Below are positions 44,664-54,777 of a stretch of 64,000 nucleotides of DNA, in pieces (the first letter of the stretch is position 1; every line of letters begins with the position of its first letter). The stretch is taken from the NCBI GenBank assembly GCA_000442015.1, contig KE560959.1, positions 186,001 through 250,000 of the forward strand, written 5' to 3'. Both the position numbers and the translations under genes were made by a program. This DNA is from Rozella allomycis CSF55. Lineage: Eukaryota; Rozellomycota. The notes beneath the pieces are model-generated. The model had not been told where the DNA came from and ran no database searches. It saw nothing but the letters and a program-made list of their open reading frames with translations.

Positions 44664-46509
44664 GGCACTCTTCTTTATCGATGGAGATTTTGGCTCCGTA
44701 AGAACTTTGGATGACGGTTTAATTTTAATTTGACTATACTTTCTAATTGGTTGGGCTTTATGCACTAATTTCTTCCGCATTTCTCTAACTTGTTCTTCCT
44801 CCATTTTCTAATGCGAATTTCTAAAGTTATTTACTTGCATCTCTATTTCTTTTTCTTTCTGCATTTGCTCCTCTTGTTGTTTAACTTGCTTGACATGATC
44901 GTCAAACAGTCTTCGTTCCTGACATCTCACCTCTGTTTGTAACAATATGTCCTCCGCCTGCGTCAATGGTTTAGTGGACTTTTTTGGAATGAAAACTGTA
45001 TCTGGGGGAAGTGGATTCGCCTTGAATTGATACTCGTCATGGCCATCTTCCAAAACTTGCTCCTTTCGCCTTACACTGTCACTCAACGAAAATGGAACTG
45101 GAATGGTAGGACTCTTTTTCGCTACTTTAGGCAGTAACTGTCATTAAATACCAACAGTTATATTACCCCTGGCTCTAAAGGAGGGAGTGGCTGTGCTTTA
45201 AACTCCGATAGTTTTCTCTCCTCTTCCTTTTGTTGCTCAATAAGTCTCTTAAATTTTTCCTTCTTTTGCATCATTATAAAATCACCGGGAAGAGTGCCAT
45301 CAAATGAGTGCGCCCTCTTTCTCTTCTTCTTTGGAACCATGTCGTCGCATTTTGCTTCCTTTACTATTTTGGTTATCGCAGGTGATTTTGGCTCTGTTAA
45401 GGGTATTTGTTTCTTTGCAGGAACTCCGACAATCCTTTCAAAGATCTCTACAGGTACAGGGTTGGCCTTGAACTCGGAAAGGTTCTCTTTTGACACGTTC
45501 TCTTTCTCGTGATGCATTTTCAATCTCTCATCAGTCGCAAACTTAATATCCTATACATCAATAAAAGAAAACATACCATCGCTTCTGTAGGCTTGCATTT
45601 CTTGATTTTAGGTACACCGTAATCACCGGCACTGTTTAGCACCCTCGGATCAACAGGATTTGCCTTGAACGGCTTAATACTTTGTATTATTTCTTCCTCC
45701 AGCTCTGAGCTGCTTTTAACACTCATATTATTACAGATTTTCTTTTACTTTGAAATTGGCTTAATCCTTGATTTGGTCAAAAGCAAGGGACTCTTTGGCA
45801 CTGTCAAATCTTGACCATTATTTTTCACAGTAGTCGTCCAATTTTTCCTTAATGTCCTATCAATTTGATCGTCAAATTCTTTTTTCAAACGTTCTGCGAG
45901 AGGCACATAGGGTGAATTCATAGGCTGAGGCTTGGGTTTGCCCGCCAAGTTTAATCGAAACGGTTTTGGACTAGTAACTTTCGCTTTCTTTTTTTCAGGC
46001 TTCATCTTTTCTAAACCAACTTTAATGGATTTTCTAGGTCGCAATGTCATTCTATGACGAGTGCGGTTACGTGTCGCAAGAATAAAGTTGAACTCCTGAG
46101 GAACAGTTAAAGGCTTTGTTGATTTTAACGGCTTCGTTGATGTGTATTTGTTTGCATTTAAAAATTGATGCTCATCGCGATACTCTTTTAGAGTTGCCTT
46201 TTCATCGCAATTATTTTCACCTTCTTTATTATCTGTTATTTGGAAATTAGCTCCTGGCGAATATAAGCTGATTCTTCTACTAGATCGTTTTAGGCGTTTG
46301 AATGGATTAGGGGTTTCTTCTCTACTGATATTTTGGCTCGCGTCAAAAAACAAATCGTCGTCCTCTGCTATAAAACCATTTTGTGAAAATATATTACAAA
46401 TATTTTCGTCAAGTTCAGTTTGTCGTGACAATTTAGACTTTTCTGCTACGAGGCTATTTAATACGTAAAAAGATAAGTACTTGTTGGGTTTTTGCACATT
46501 GAAGGACAT
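44655..46509 (-). CDS. TPX2-like spindle microtubule protein
   Basis: Microtubule-associated protein that nucleates spindle microtubules and activates Aurora A downstream of Ran. The diagnostic part is C-terminal: repeats of the form FKA.P.P (KPFKANPVDPRVL, EFKANPVPVEIFERIVGVP, EFKAQPLPPLEPG, QFKANPLPPDT), with PLTEPKSPAI, and finally MRKKLVHKAQPIRKYSQIKI ending VLTEPKSPSIKKSAMK. These are typical TPX2-family importin/microtubule-binding repeats. Charged helices (QEERKLSEF, EEQMQKEKEIEMQ) lie between. The N-terminal half is basic and disordered, with Pro/Lys-rich and Arg-rich stretches. The usual start motif binding Aurora A is not obvious. The E2F-like site immediately upstream would suit a cell-cycle gene. 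Divergent from FERRY3 with 195 bp between starts, containing an N at 46631. Confidence 0.85.
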
Positions 46510-46517
46510 TCAAAACT

Positions 46518-46527
46518 GCGCGCCAAA
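46518..46527 (-). promoter_or_regulatory. E2F-like site upstream of TPX2
   Basis: The minus strand reads TTTGGCGCGC starting 9 bp upstream of the TPX2 ATG, a close match to the E2F/DP consensus TTTSGCGC. Position just before a mitotic gene makes G1/S control plausible; this is inference from sequence alone. Confidence 0.4.
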
Positions 46528-46630
46528 AATTTAGGAATTTTGAGAATTTTAACACTTACTTGTCTATTTTACTCATAAGATCAAATTAAGACGGTTGACG
46601 CATATTAAACAATGAGATAAGTTATCGCCG

Positions 46631-46631
46631 N
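46631..46631. other. Single-N assembly join
   Basis: One ambiguous base in the TPX2-FERRY3 intergenic region. No duplicated flank is visible here, unlike at 2931 and 56993. The flanks carry an imperfect inverted repeat (ataagttatcg and cgtaacttat). Confidence 0.9.
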
Positions 46632-46704
46632 AATATTTTCGTAACTTATTTTAAAGTCTCTGAAATTTTAATATCTCGCCTCTCGGATCTAAGTGATTTC
46701 TGAA

Positions 46705-48210
46705 ATGTCTGATTTCGACCATCTGCCAGTTTTATTAGCAACTTTATTTCCTGAAGAAAAGGAGCTTGCGATTCAGATAGAAACTTGCATATCTAAGTAT
46801 GAGCGCCATCCACCCTCGCTCTCAAGGTCGATATCGGCAATTTTGCTTTCACCGCCTGATTATGACAAATTTCATGCTGTGATAGGATCTGAACAACTTA
46901 AAAATCTAATAAAAATGGATATAGAAATGAGAGAGAAAAGCCGAGAACTATTTCTTCCATTTAAACGGCAAATGGACAATACTATAAAAAGGTATCACGA
47001 ATTTTTAAAATAGATTAGTTACATCTTAGAAAACGAGAGAATAAAAATTTTAAACTCTAGTTGGGCGCTTCCTTTGGACCTTCAAAACAAAGAAGACATT
47101 GAATTGCTTTATGCACGATGGATTAGCCAAGCCGAAGATCTATGGCTTAAACAAAAATCCGAGTATTGGAAAAACGTTGAAAAATGGATATCAGGAAACT
47201 ATTCTCCTCATAATGAAGATAATCAAGACCGTAATGATGATTTTCAGAAAATTCATTCCATGGGATTTGATGACCACATGATTAAAATAGCATTGGATGA
47301 AGCTCAAGGCAATGTTAATGACGCGTTAGAAATACTTCTACGTACTCAACAAAAAGCAAGCAAAATTTCATTGGGGAGGTCCCTGTCATCAAAGATCACA
47401 AAGATATCTAAGAGAATTCTATTTAATAGTCCTAACACTGAATCTGAATTAATCAATTCAAATGGTCCGATTTCTGAAAGCTTTACAATCAGAATTGGGA
47501 CACACGTTAAGATTTTAATGAATCTTAGGCTACAAACTGGAAGCCTTACTGAAAATGATAAATCAGAAGATATATATGCAACAAGGTTGGAAACGCTAAC
47601 ACAACTATATTCTAATAAAATTCATGCCGCGATTTTATTCGTAAATGCGGAAAATGTGAAAACTTATCATCGGGGGTATTCTGAAAATCAGGAAATAATT
47701 TCTCAGTGTTTGGAATCAACAGAGCATCATTTTGATTCATTTGATAAGCAAATTCAAGCAGCTATTAAAATGCGTAAGGGAACTGATATTAAAGAGGGCG
47801 ATTTCTTCATCACACGCCATAGCAACTTGCCGAAAATTCATGTCTTGTTCCATTTAGTGACAAACTCAACCCAAGCAGTGGATTTAAATTCAAGATCTTT
47901 ACTTATTAGCAATTTAAAGTCAATTCTAAGAGTTTGCCATAGAAATGAAATCAATACCGTCTCGTTACCATTGCTTTGGGATCCATCAATCACAGATTAC
48001 AATTTTCAGTCATTTATAAAACGAGTTGACACTGTTATTAAGGGAATAAAATCTTATCTTACGGAGAATATAGTACAATTGAGAATTAACGCCGACAAAA
48101 ATAAGCAAACCACCGTGCATAATACCATCCATCTATTGTTACCAACCAAATACGCCCATTATTTTTCAGAAGTAAGGTCTTTAATACTTCAAACTTTCAA
48201 GACCCTTTAA
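46705..48210 (+). CDS. FERRY3 (C12orf4, DUF2362) homologue
   Basis: Homologue of human C12orf4, a subunit of the FERRY Rab5-effector complex that links mRNAs to early endosomes in animals. The exons join across a 27-nt intron (AG|GTATCACG...GATTAG|T) giving KSYILENERIKILN. Family blocks: LYARWISQAEDLWLKQKSEY near the middle, a UBA-like segment KIHSMGFDDHMIKIALDEAQ GN, and ESFTIRIGTHVKILMNLRL. Then come HAAILFVNAENVKTYHRGYS, GDFFITRHSNLPKIHVLFHL, SNLKSILRVCHRNEINTVSL and PLLWDP. The last four align well with C12orf4. Start at 46705 is the first ATG in frame. The role here is inferred from the family and is poorly known outside animals. Confidence 0.85.
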
Positions 48211-48254
48211 CAATAAAATTCTCCGATTCATTTTGTTTTACTTTCAATTCTTAC

Positions 48255-48956
48255 ATGAAGGAAGAGGTTTTTCCGCTCATAGTTTTACCCACCGAGATTA
48301 TTTTAAATGTAGCAACATATTTGAATGCAATTGACTTATTTAGTCTTTCAAGAGTAAATTCGAAATTGTACATTGTGTTATCCGACAATGAAGTTTGGCG
48401 AAAAATTTGTCATAGAAGTAATATTAGCGTTAAAAATGTCATTAACCGTGAATTGGAAAATATTTCCCTATTTCCACATAGATGGGCCAATGTTCGACGT
48501 TTGTTCATGAGAAATTTTGACAGCTTATTTAATACAATACATATTAATATTGTTAAAGATAAATTAAATAAGAATGAAAACTCTCTTAGCTATTCTTTCT
48601 GTTGGAAGAATGTTTATCTCCTCAACAGGATTCAAAATGAAAGGATAACCAGAAATGAATTTATTTTTTCAGGAATCAAGTGGAACATCAAACTTGATTC
48701 AGAATTACTGTCTTGTCCTTTCTGCCATTCGATAATGGATATTCGTAACAAGATGTTCCCACAAAACTTTGTAAATGTGAATAATCATAATATACCTGAC
48801 ATATTAAATATATACAGGCCCATTAATCCGATAAAATTAATACCAGACTCATTGATTATAGTGCAACAAAAAAGGACGTGTACACAAACTCGATACACCG
48901 AAAATAAAGTTGATTATTGCTTTAGATGTAGAAACACATCTATGTGTATTCTGTAA
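48255..48956 (+). CDS. F-box protein
   Basis: Single-exon gene of 233 residues. An N-terminal F-box is clear: IVLPTEIILNVATYLNAIDL, FSLSRVNSKLYIVLSDNEVW, RKIC, with the LP.E...I...L...DL....V......W pattern that binds Skp1 in SCF ubiquitin ligases. The rest has no WD40 or LRR repeats that I can see. Two CxxC pairs (LSCPFCHS and YCFRCRN, about 80 residues apart) near the C-terminus could form a zinc site. Substrate unknown. It starts 44 bp after FERRY3. Confidence 0.8.
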   Translation: MKEEVFPLIVLPTEIILNVATYLNAIDLFSLSRVNSKLYIVLSDNEVWRKICHRSNISVKNVINRELENISLFPHRWANVRRLFMRNFDSLFNTIHINIVKDKLNKNENSLSYSFCWKNVYLLNRIQNERITRNEFIFSGIKWNIKLDSELLSCPFCHSIMDIRNKMFPQNFVNVNNHNIPDILNIYRPINPIKLIPDSLIIVQQKRTCTQTRYTENKVDYCFRCRNTSMCIL

Positions 48957-49068
48957 ATAAATACTCTGGTTTTAACTTTCAAAACTTTCAAATCTTAAAT
49001 TTTGGATAATCTACCCTGGCAATTGTACAATAAAAGTCAGTTGTGGCGCGTTACCCCGAACCCTGACA

Positions 49069-49792
49069 TGGCTTCTAAGCGATCAATGGCTTCCAAAAGA
49101 GGCGTTAAAAACCCTAAGAAACGAGTGGTTGATTTCGAACCCTCTTCATCAGGAAGTACAGGTGAGTGTTTCTATCAACAATAAATTAGACGATACAACG
49201 TTGGCTAGCAATCGCGAGTTTACTATTGATCAGCAAAGGTAAAAAATATTCTATATTAAAAATTGCGATGATTTAAATAACTTACTTGGTGCATTGCAGA
49301 GTCGTTTTCAAAAGAAAAAGAGTGAAATGCAAAAGACTATGGGCAATGAACTTGAAAAAACATTTTCTAATGCCATTTTATCTATTGAGAGACAGTGCCA
49401 AAACCAAGAGAAGACATTGTAAAAAATTAGTTACCCTTAAATGAAAGGGATGAACGTTTGGGCAATTTAAAAGATAAATTAACAGAGCTGGAAAAAGATA
49501 GAGAAAACCAGTTAATGTTACTCAAAGATGCCATTGACAATTTTAAAACGAGCAATGACAAAATGATAAAGGATTTGGAAGAAAATCAAAGTCATATCGT
49601 CGGGGCCATTAATGAATTTATAAAAGATGTGACTGACATAAGTAAGAGAATAAAAGTAACATAAGCTATGAAGAGAATTTTCAAAGAGAAGAATGCGATT
49701 TGATTAGAGAATCGATTGAAAAGGAGTTTACAACAACTATCAGACAGATAAGAAATAAGGCTAACGATAACCCTATGAGTACCATAAAGTAA
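49069..49792 (+). CDS. SYCP3/Cor1-like coiled-coil protein
   Basis: Small basic, then coiled-coil protein in several exons separated by 26-30 nt introns. The N-terminus MASKRSMASKRGVKNPKKR is nuclear-signal-like. The helical core reads GALQSRFQKKKSEMQKTMGN, SIERQCQNQEKTL, LTELEKDRENQLMLLKDAID, DLEENQSHIVGAINEFIKDV and RESIEKEFTTTIRQIRNKA. The pattern of the core (a KH..LL..A..EF-like segment) resembles the Cor1 domain of SYCP3, the axial element protein of meiotic chromosomes, but coiled coils give weak evidence. If correct, it implies a sexual cycle. End taken at TAA 49790-49792. Next to PCF11 on the same strand. Confidence 0.45.
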
Positions 49793-49985
49793 AAATCACC
49801 TCAATTCTAAATAGAAAATCATTGAAAGCTATATTTGACTTTTGATGTGCTGGCATACATAAAATTCATTTTTATAAGTTTATTCACTATGTTGTATGAA
49901 TGTAACATTTATTTTATTCTCGCTTAAATTCTTAAATAATGTTCGTTGTGCATAGTTTTCTTTCATTTCGGAAAAATACAAGTTT

Positions 49986-51679
49986 ATGGGTGATACGTTT
50001 ACAGAGGAATACTCCAGTTTTCTCGATGAGCTCACCTTTAATTCAAAACCTATAATTAACAATCTCACTATTATCGCAGCCGAAACTCCGGATTACTCCC
50101 AAATAATCGTGGACCTGATTAAGGCGAAAATTTTCTCTGTAATAAAGTGATCCATGTCATTAAAGGCTTCACCAAAGCATAAACTCCCAGTATTATATCT
50201 TTTAGATTCTATCTGCAAAAACGTTGGAGGAAGATATGTTACTCAATTCGAGAAGGACATCGTCGCTTTGTTTAGCCACTCTTTTATGTCTGTTGACAGC
50301 AAAACTCAAAGAGACTTGATTAAGCTGATGAAAACTTGGAGTCCAATTTTTTCTACGAATATTATGAGTGAAATAGAGGACGTCATATTAGAACACAACA
50401 AGCCTCTCTCCCGACAAGTAAAGTGACCAAACTTAGTAAACTAGGATGTGCAAAGGGTAGCCCAACCATACATACTTCCATCGAGGGAATTAAAAAAGGC
50501 AGTAAAATCTACGAATTCCATCGAAGAAATGATTCAAAGAAGAAAGAGAGAAACAGAGAATTTTCATGCGTCTTCTTTCGATGAAGGAAAAAACAACAAT
50601 AATATAAATGATTTGCTTCATAATTCAAAACTAATAACATCCTCTCCTGAATTGATGCATGAGTTCATTTATTGTAACAAATCCATTTTAGGGGTATTGA
50701 TATATTGTTATTCCTAATAATAGCCAATCTCGGAAAATCTTATCAGTCTTATCAATGATCCAAAATCTCAATTTCAAGTAATGGCATTAATCAGACAGTT
50801 GGTTCCTTCAAATTCCCCTTCGCCAGCAATACTGCTGGAGGCATTAGCGAAGATCAATTCCTTGATTCCTTCAAGCAAAAAGAATGAAGAAGAAATTAAT
50901 AAAGTCATAACTAAGCCTTTAAAAAGTTTAGCTGAAATATCTTTAATATCATTGAACCTTGCAGAATTGTCAAAGTAAAAAATGTGATAATCTTGAACAG
51001 AAATGTTGATTTTGATGCAGCCTTAATGTATGATGCGATGCCATTACAATGTAAGAACTGTGCATTCCGGTTTAACGATGACGATCAAGGCCGTATTCGA
51101 ATGACAAGTCATATGGATTGGCATTTTAGACGAAATAGAAAATTGAAAGATAGGGCGAAAACTGCTATATCGCGAGGATGGTTTTTGGATGAAAATGTAA
51201 AATTGCATGTTTTTGTCAGCCTAGGATTGGGTTACATTAATAGACAGCTCAGAAAGATTACCATTTGAGAGTAATTTGCTTAATGTTATGCAATATTAGT
51301 TTCACCGGAAGACCTTTTTTCTCTACACAAAAATGCCGATGAAAAATTGGAACAAGAAGCAACTTTGGGGAATGATTTTTTTGTTTCCGCGGGGGAAATA
51401 GCCGAAAAATGCAACTTTTGCAAAGAGCGTTTACTTAAGGAGTGGTCCGATAGGTTTGACGACTGGGTTTATAAAAGTTGCATTAGATTTGGTAACGATG
51501 TAACGACATTGATTGTATTATTTTAGCTTTATCACTTCAATTGCTATATTTCACATTACCCAGACGCGAATTTAGAACAAATAAAACAGCGTCAGATAGA
51601 AACACTGGTATTTTATTGTATTTCTGTTAAAAAGAACATCCAAGAAGATCTAAAAGATTTCGACTACAACATTATTTAA
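49986..51679 (+). CDS. PCF11: PCF11, pre-mRNA cleavage factor subunit
   Basis: Couples RNA polymerase II CTD to mRNA 3' cleavage and termination. The CTD-interacting domain is split by a 27-nt intron: FTEEYSSFLDELTFNSKPII, DYSQIIVDLIKAKIFS, then ASPKHKLPVLYLLDSICKNV and GGRYVTQFEKDIVALFSHSF, the typical CID. Helical linkers follow (PSRELKKAVKSTNSIEEMIQ). Two C-terminal zinc fingers flank the usual clp1-binding region: CKNCAFRFNDDDQGRIRMTS followed by HMDWHFRRNRKLKD, and CNFCKERLLKEWSDRFDDWV, then YKSC. The end, YHFNCYISHYPDANLEQ, resembles the family C-terminus. Several small introns are not individually resolved. Stop at 51677-51679, 21 bp from the convergent NUP42 gene. Confidence 0.9.
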
Positions 51680-51700
51680 TAAATTGCATGTTTTACCATT

Positions 51701-52355
51701 CTAAGACTGATCTGGTCCAGGGCATTTTTCTGGTATTCGAAAAAGTTCAAAATTTAAATCAGTGAAGAGCTTATCGAAATTCTGAGCGATAACGACTTTT
51801 AAGAAATTAAAACCACACTCTTTTTCCAATCCATTAACCATGTCCATTTCAATAAACCTATTTTCATGGAGCTGGTTACTGGGTTTTTCAGGATTATAAT
51901 ATGTAATTTCATTTGAGAAAAGATTTTGTAACACAAATTCCGAAGCCTCCGAAAGACACCCAAGAATATTAGCGCGCGATGTTTGAAATTCGCGAGTCTT
52001 GCTCTGTAAATATAAATTCTTCGTTTCAAAAAATAAATAGTCATACGTATTTATCGAAACTACCATTCCGTGATGCTTGATAGGCCATCCATCGTAGTTC
52101 TTCAAATTGGACATCGCCGCTTATTAACATTGCGCCGTATATCCCGAAACAAGAATACTTCCAAATGTTATATTCAGTTAGATTCTTTTTTATGAAATCT
52201 ATGATTTCGTCAACACTTTTGAATTCACTTCTCTTTGATGCATCTATGACTACCTAAAATTACAAAATACCAGGATGCGTAAACTTGCAATTCGCACCAT
52301 ATTTACATGACCCTGATAAAAAGTACTTGCATATAGCGCCTGTTTGAGGTGGCAT
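51701..52355 (-). CDS. NUP42/NUPL2-like nucleoporin with CCCH finger
   Basis: Cytoplasmic-face nucleoporin that stimulates the mRNA export helicase Dbp5 with Gle1. It starts MPPQTGAICKYFLSGSCKY, a CCCH zinc finger (C-x7-C-x5-C-x3-H). A 27-nt intron follows, then DASKRSEFKSVDEIIDFIKK, WKYSCFGIYGAMLISGDVQF and EELRWMAYQASRNGSFDKY (the SPEELR-type block), a 28-nt intron, and helices. The C-terminus FELFRIPEKCPGPDQS matches the family's ..F.LG.IP..PPP.. Gle1-binding end. FG repeats are essentially absent here, so this version looks like a minimal form. Confidence 0.82.
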
Positions 52356-52516
52356 GGTTGTATTTTGCCAACGTCTCATAATAGATGTATCAAAAGGTCA
52401 AATTTCAAACTTTAGCGTATTTTGCCTTAGATTATAATCCGGATATATACATGGAAATTAGAAATCTTCATCTTCTATACCCGATTTGGAGATAATTCTG
52501 AAATTATAAATTCCCG

Positions 52517-53385
52517 ATGACTGCTAGTTCATATAGTATAGCTTATTCTAGTTTTATACTATTCGGCATTCTAGTATCATATATACCACAGGTAAAAGTG
52601 TTTAATTGACATATTAGCATTATAAAATTGTTAGCCTGAAATCAAGCGAAGGTATTTCTCTGCATTTTGTAATACTTGGTGGATTGACGGTATTTCCAAA
52701 TATCGCCGCAGTCATTATCCTCAATCTCCCTGATCTGTTAATATCGGAGGTAAAATTTGCTACATATGAAAAAAGGATCCCTTTGAATTAGCGAATTCAT
52801 GCCTAAATATTCTCCAAATAGTAGTTCAAAATTTAATGTTTTTTGTGACGTAAATGTTTATAATATGTGAAAACAGATTTATTCTTTTCTATCTATATTT
52901 AAGCCGTAATCGAAGTCAGTGGGCTTTCCGAGTCTTAAAACTTGTAGTTTGCGAGATTATCATAACATTGGCCGCTTCATGCACAGTTGTTATTCTTTTT
53001 GGTTTGCAAAGTTTCTCTTCGATTTTACTGGGTAGGTCGCTGGGCTATTTCACCTCAATTTTATCTATTCTCCAGTACACCCCACAAATTTTGGAAACAT
53101 ATAAGCTCAAAACTGGGGGTGCTTTAAGCATGCTGACTTTGTCCATCCAATGTCCAGGTACATTCAAAGCTATATCATAATTCAGGAACTATAGCTTTTG
53201 CCGTATCTCAATATCTGAACAAAAGCGATGTTGCTGTGTATTTTAGTTTGGTTATAAACGCCATTCTACAGTTACTCCTCTTGTTCCTTGTAGTCTTTTA
53301 CGACAAAATAAAAGCACCCAGGCACACTTTTGCCAATATAGAAGATGGTGCAGTAGATTCTTCTGTAGTTATCAATGCAAAATAA
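52517..53385 (+). CDS. PQ-loop repeat membrane protein
   Basis: Multi-pass membrane protein of the PQ-loop/SWEET-like superfamily (lysosomal amino-acid or MPDU1-like transporters). The first PQ motif is FGILVSYIPQ followed, across a 26-nt intron, by HYKIVSLKSSEGISLHFVIL. The second is SILQYTPQILETYKLKTGGA, LSMLTLSIQCPG. Hydrophobic helices lie between (ASCTVVILFGLQSF, VINAILQLLLLLFLVVFY). Two PQ motifs about 130 residues apart and roughly seven helices are the standard arrangement. The C-terminal tail is polar. Substrate unknown. The start at 52517 gives a short N-terminus before helix 1. Confidence 0.85.
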
Positions 53386-53574
53386 TTAATAAATACAATA
53401 TTTGTAATACAAATTCTCCTTCAAACGGGACCAAGTGCGTGATCCGAGTAACTTGGTGAAACTTAGATTACAGTTCTCAACTTAAAAGTCTCTGTCTCCC
53501 CCAATGCTTTTTTTCATCTGAAACTTCACCTTGAAATGCTAAATTTCCCATTTTGACCCTTGCACTTTCAAAAA

Positions 53575-54157
53575 TGGGCAAAAGGACTCTTTATATTGCT
53601 GGTGTAAATCCTTCAACACGAGCTCGTGATTTGGCATACGAATTTGAAAGGTTATATTGGCCTATTTTTTGAAATAGGTATGGACGACTTGTAAGGTGTG
53701 ATATTCCTGCACCACGACCAGGAAGTAGACGCGTGTAAGTGTATTATGATGTTTTTAGAAGATATGCATTTGTTGAATTTGAAGATGATCGCGATGCTTC
53801 TCGTGCGTATCGCGAAATGGACGGGCGGTATGTTGATCGTAGTCGTATTACTGTTGAAGTAAACTGCATTGAATTTTCATATATTAGTGGGCTAAAAGTA
53901 CTCGTGGAAGCGGATATCGCGATAGGTCTCGTTCTCCTAGAAGACGCAGCAGGTCCAGAGATAGAAGAAGAAGTGAAAGAAGGGAAGAAAAGTTAGAAAA
54001 CGATGAAAGAAAAAATGAAGATAATCAAGATAGAACCAATGATACCTCTCTTGATAATGAGAAAAACAAGGTAGAGCTGGAAAGTCGTGACGAATCAAAC
54101 GCGGAGCCAAATAATGAGGTAGAATCAAAAGAAGAATCATTAAAAAATGACGAATAG
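53575..54157 (+). CDS. SR-type splicing factor, one RRM
   Basis: Serine/arginine-rich RNA-binding protein. Introns of 27, 24 and 29 nt are removed. The single RRM reads KRTLYIAGVNPSTRARDLAY (RNP2), YGRLVRCDIPAPRPG, RYAFVEFEDDRDASRAYREM (RNP1) and DGRYVDRSRITVE. This is followed by a short RS region (YRDRSRSPRRRSRSRDRRRS) and an acidic Asn/Glu-rich tail ending SLKNDE. The architecture is like small SR proteins and S. pombe Srp1/Srp2. With introns of this size, splicing factors of the host are of particular interest. Confidence 0.9.
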
Positions 54158-54184
54158 TTTTTTATTTAAATAAAACAAACCTTT

Positions 54185-54663
54185 TCAAGCGCTTTTATAT
54201 TCGTATCTGAGTTTCCTCACCGCTTGAATTTCCTTGCTGATGGTATTGAAGTCACATCTTGTTTTATGCACTATGTATGTCAAAGCGAATGGCAATATGC
54301 TTATTATTATACTTGGTAAAGAAACAGTTAATTTAAGAACTTCAAAAATTAAGGGGACAAAATTTAAACTACCGATAATCCAACAAGTCCAAATCCAGAA
54401 TTGACGAGGCACCTGGTAGTTGGTGAAATACATATTCACAAATGATATTAACGATAATAGGGAGAACGCCAGAATATTGGATGAGCATTGAAAGGCAGAA
54501 ACATTGACACTGGCCCCTTTAAATAGCAAGAAAAGATTCAAAAACATTGACACAATAAAAACTGTGGCCTATAAATTTAGTAAAATCTAGTTACATTGTT
54601 CCTTTTAGTGTGATATAATAACGTTTGCTCAAAGTTATTGATTAGCATTTCTTGCACTGCCAT
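54185..54663 (-). CDS. Four-helix membrane protein, unknown
   Basis: Two exons over a 26-nt intron give about 150 residues: MAVQEMLINNFEQTLLYHTK, then ATVFIVSMFLNLFLLFKG, ILAFSLLSLISFVNMYF, FWIWTCWIIGSLNFVPLIFE and LPSIIISILPFALTYIV, four membrane helices, and a charged C-terminus. The size and hydrophobic pattern are compatible with small ER or ciliary tetraspan proteins (for instance TMEM107-like), but similarity is too weak to name. Divergent from TAF4 with 114 bp between starts. Confidence 0.55.
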
Positions 54664-54777
54664 AAATTAAAGTAATGTTGTTAACCATGCGATTCTAATG
54701 GAAAATTTTCATCTAGTTTTGATTCCATTGGATAATTGTCATTTGGTTTAGTCCTTTTCATTTGTGAAAATTCGAAC

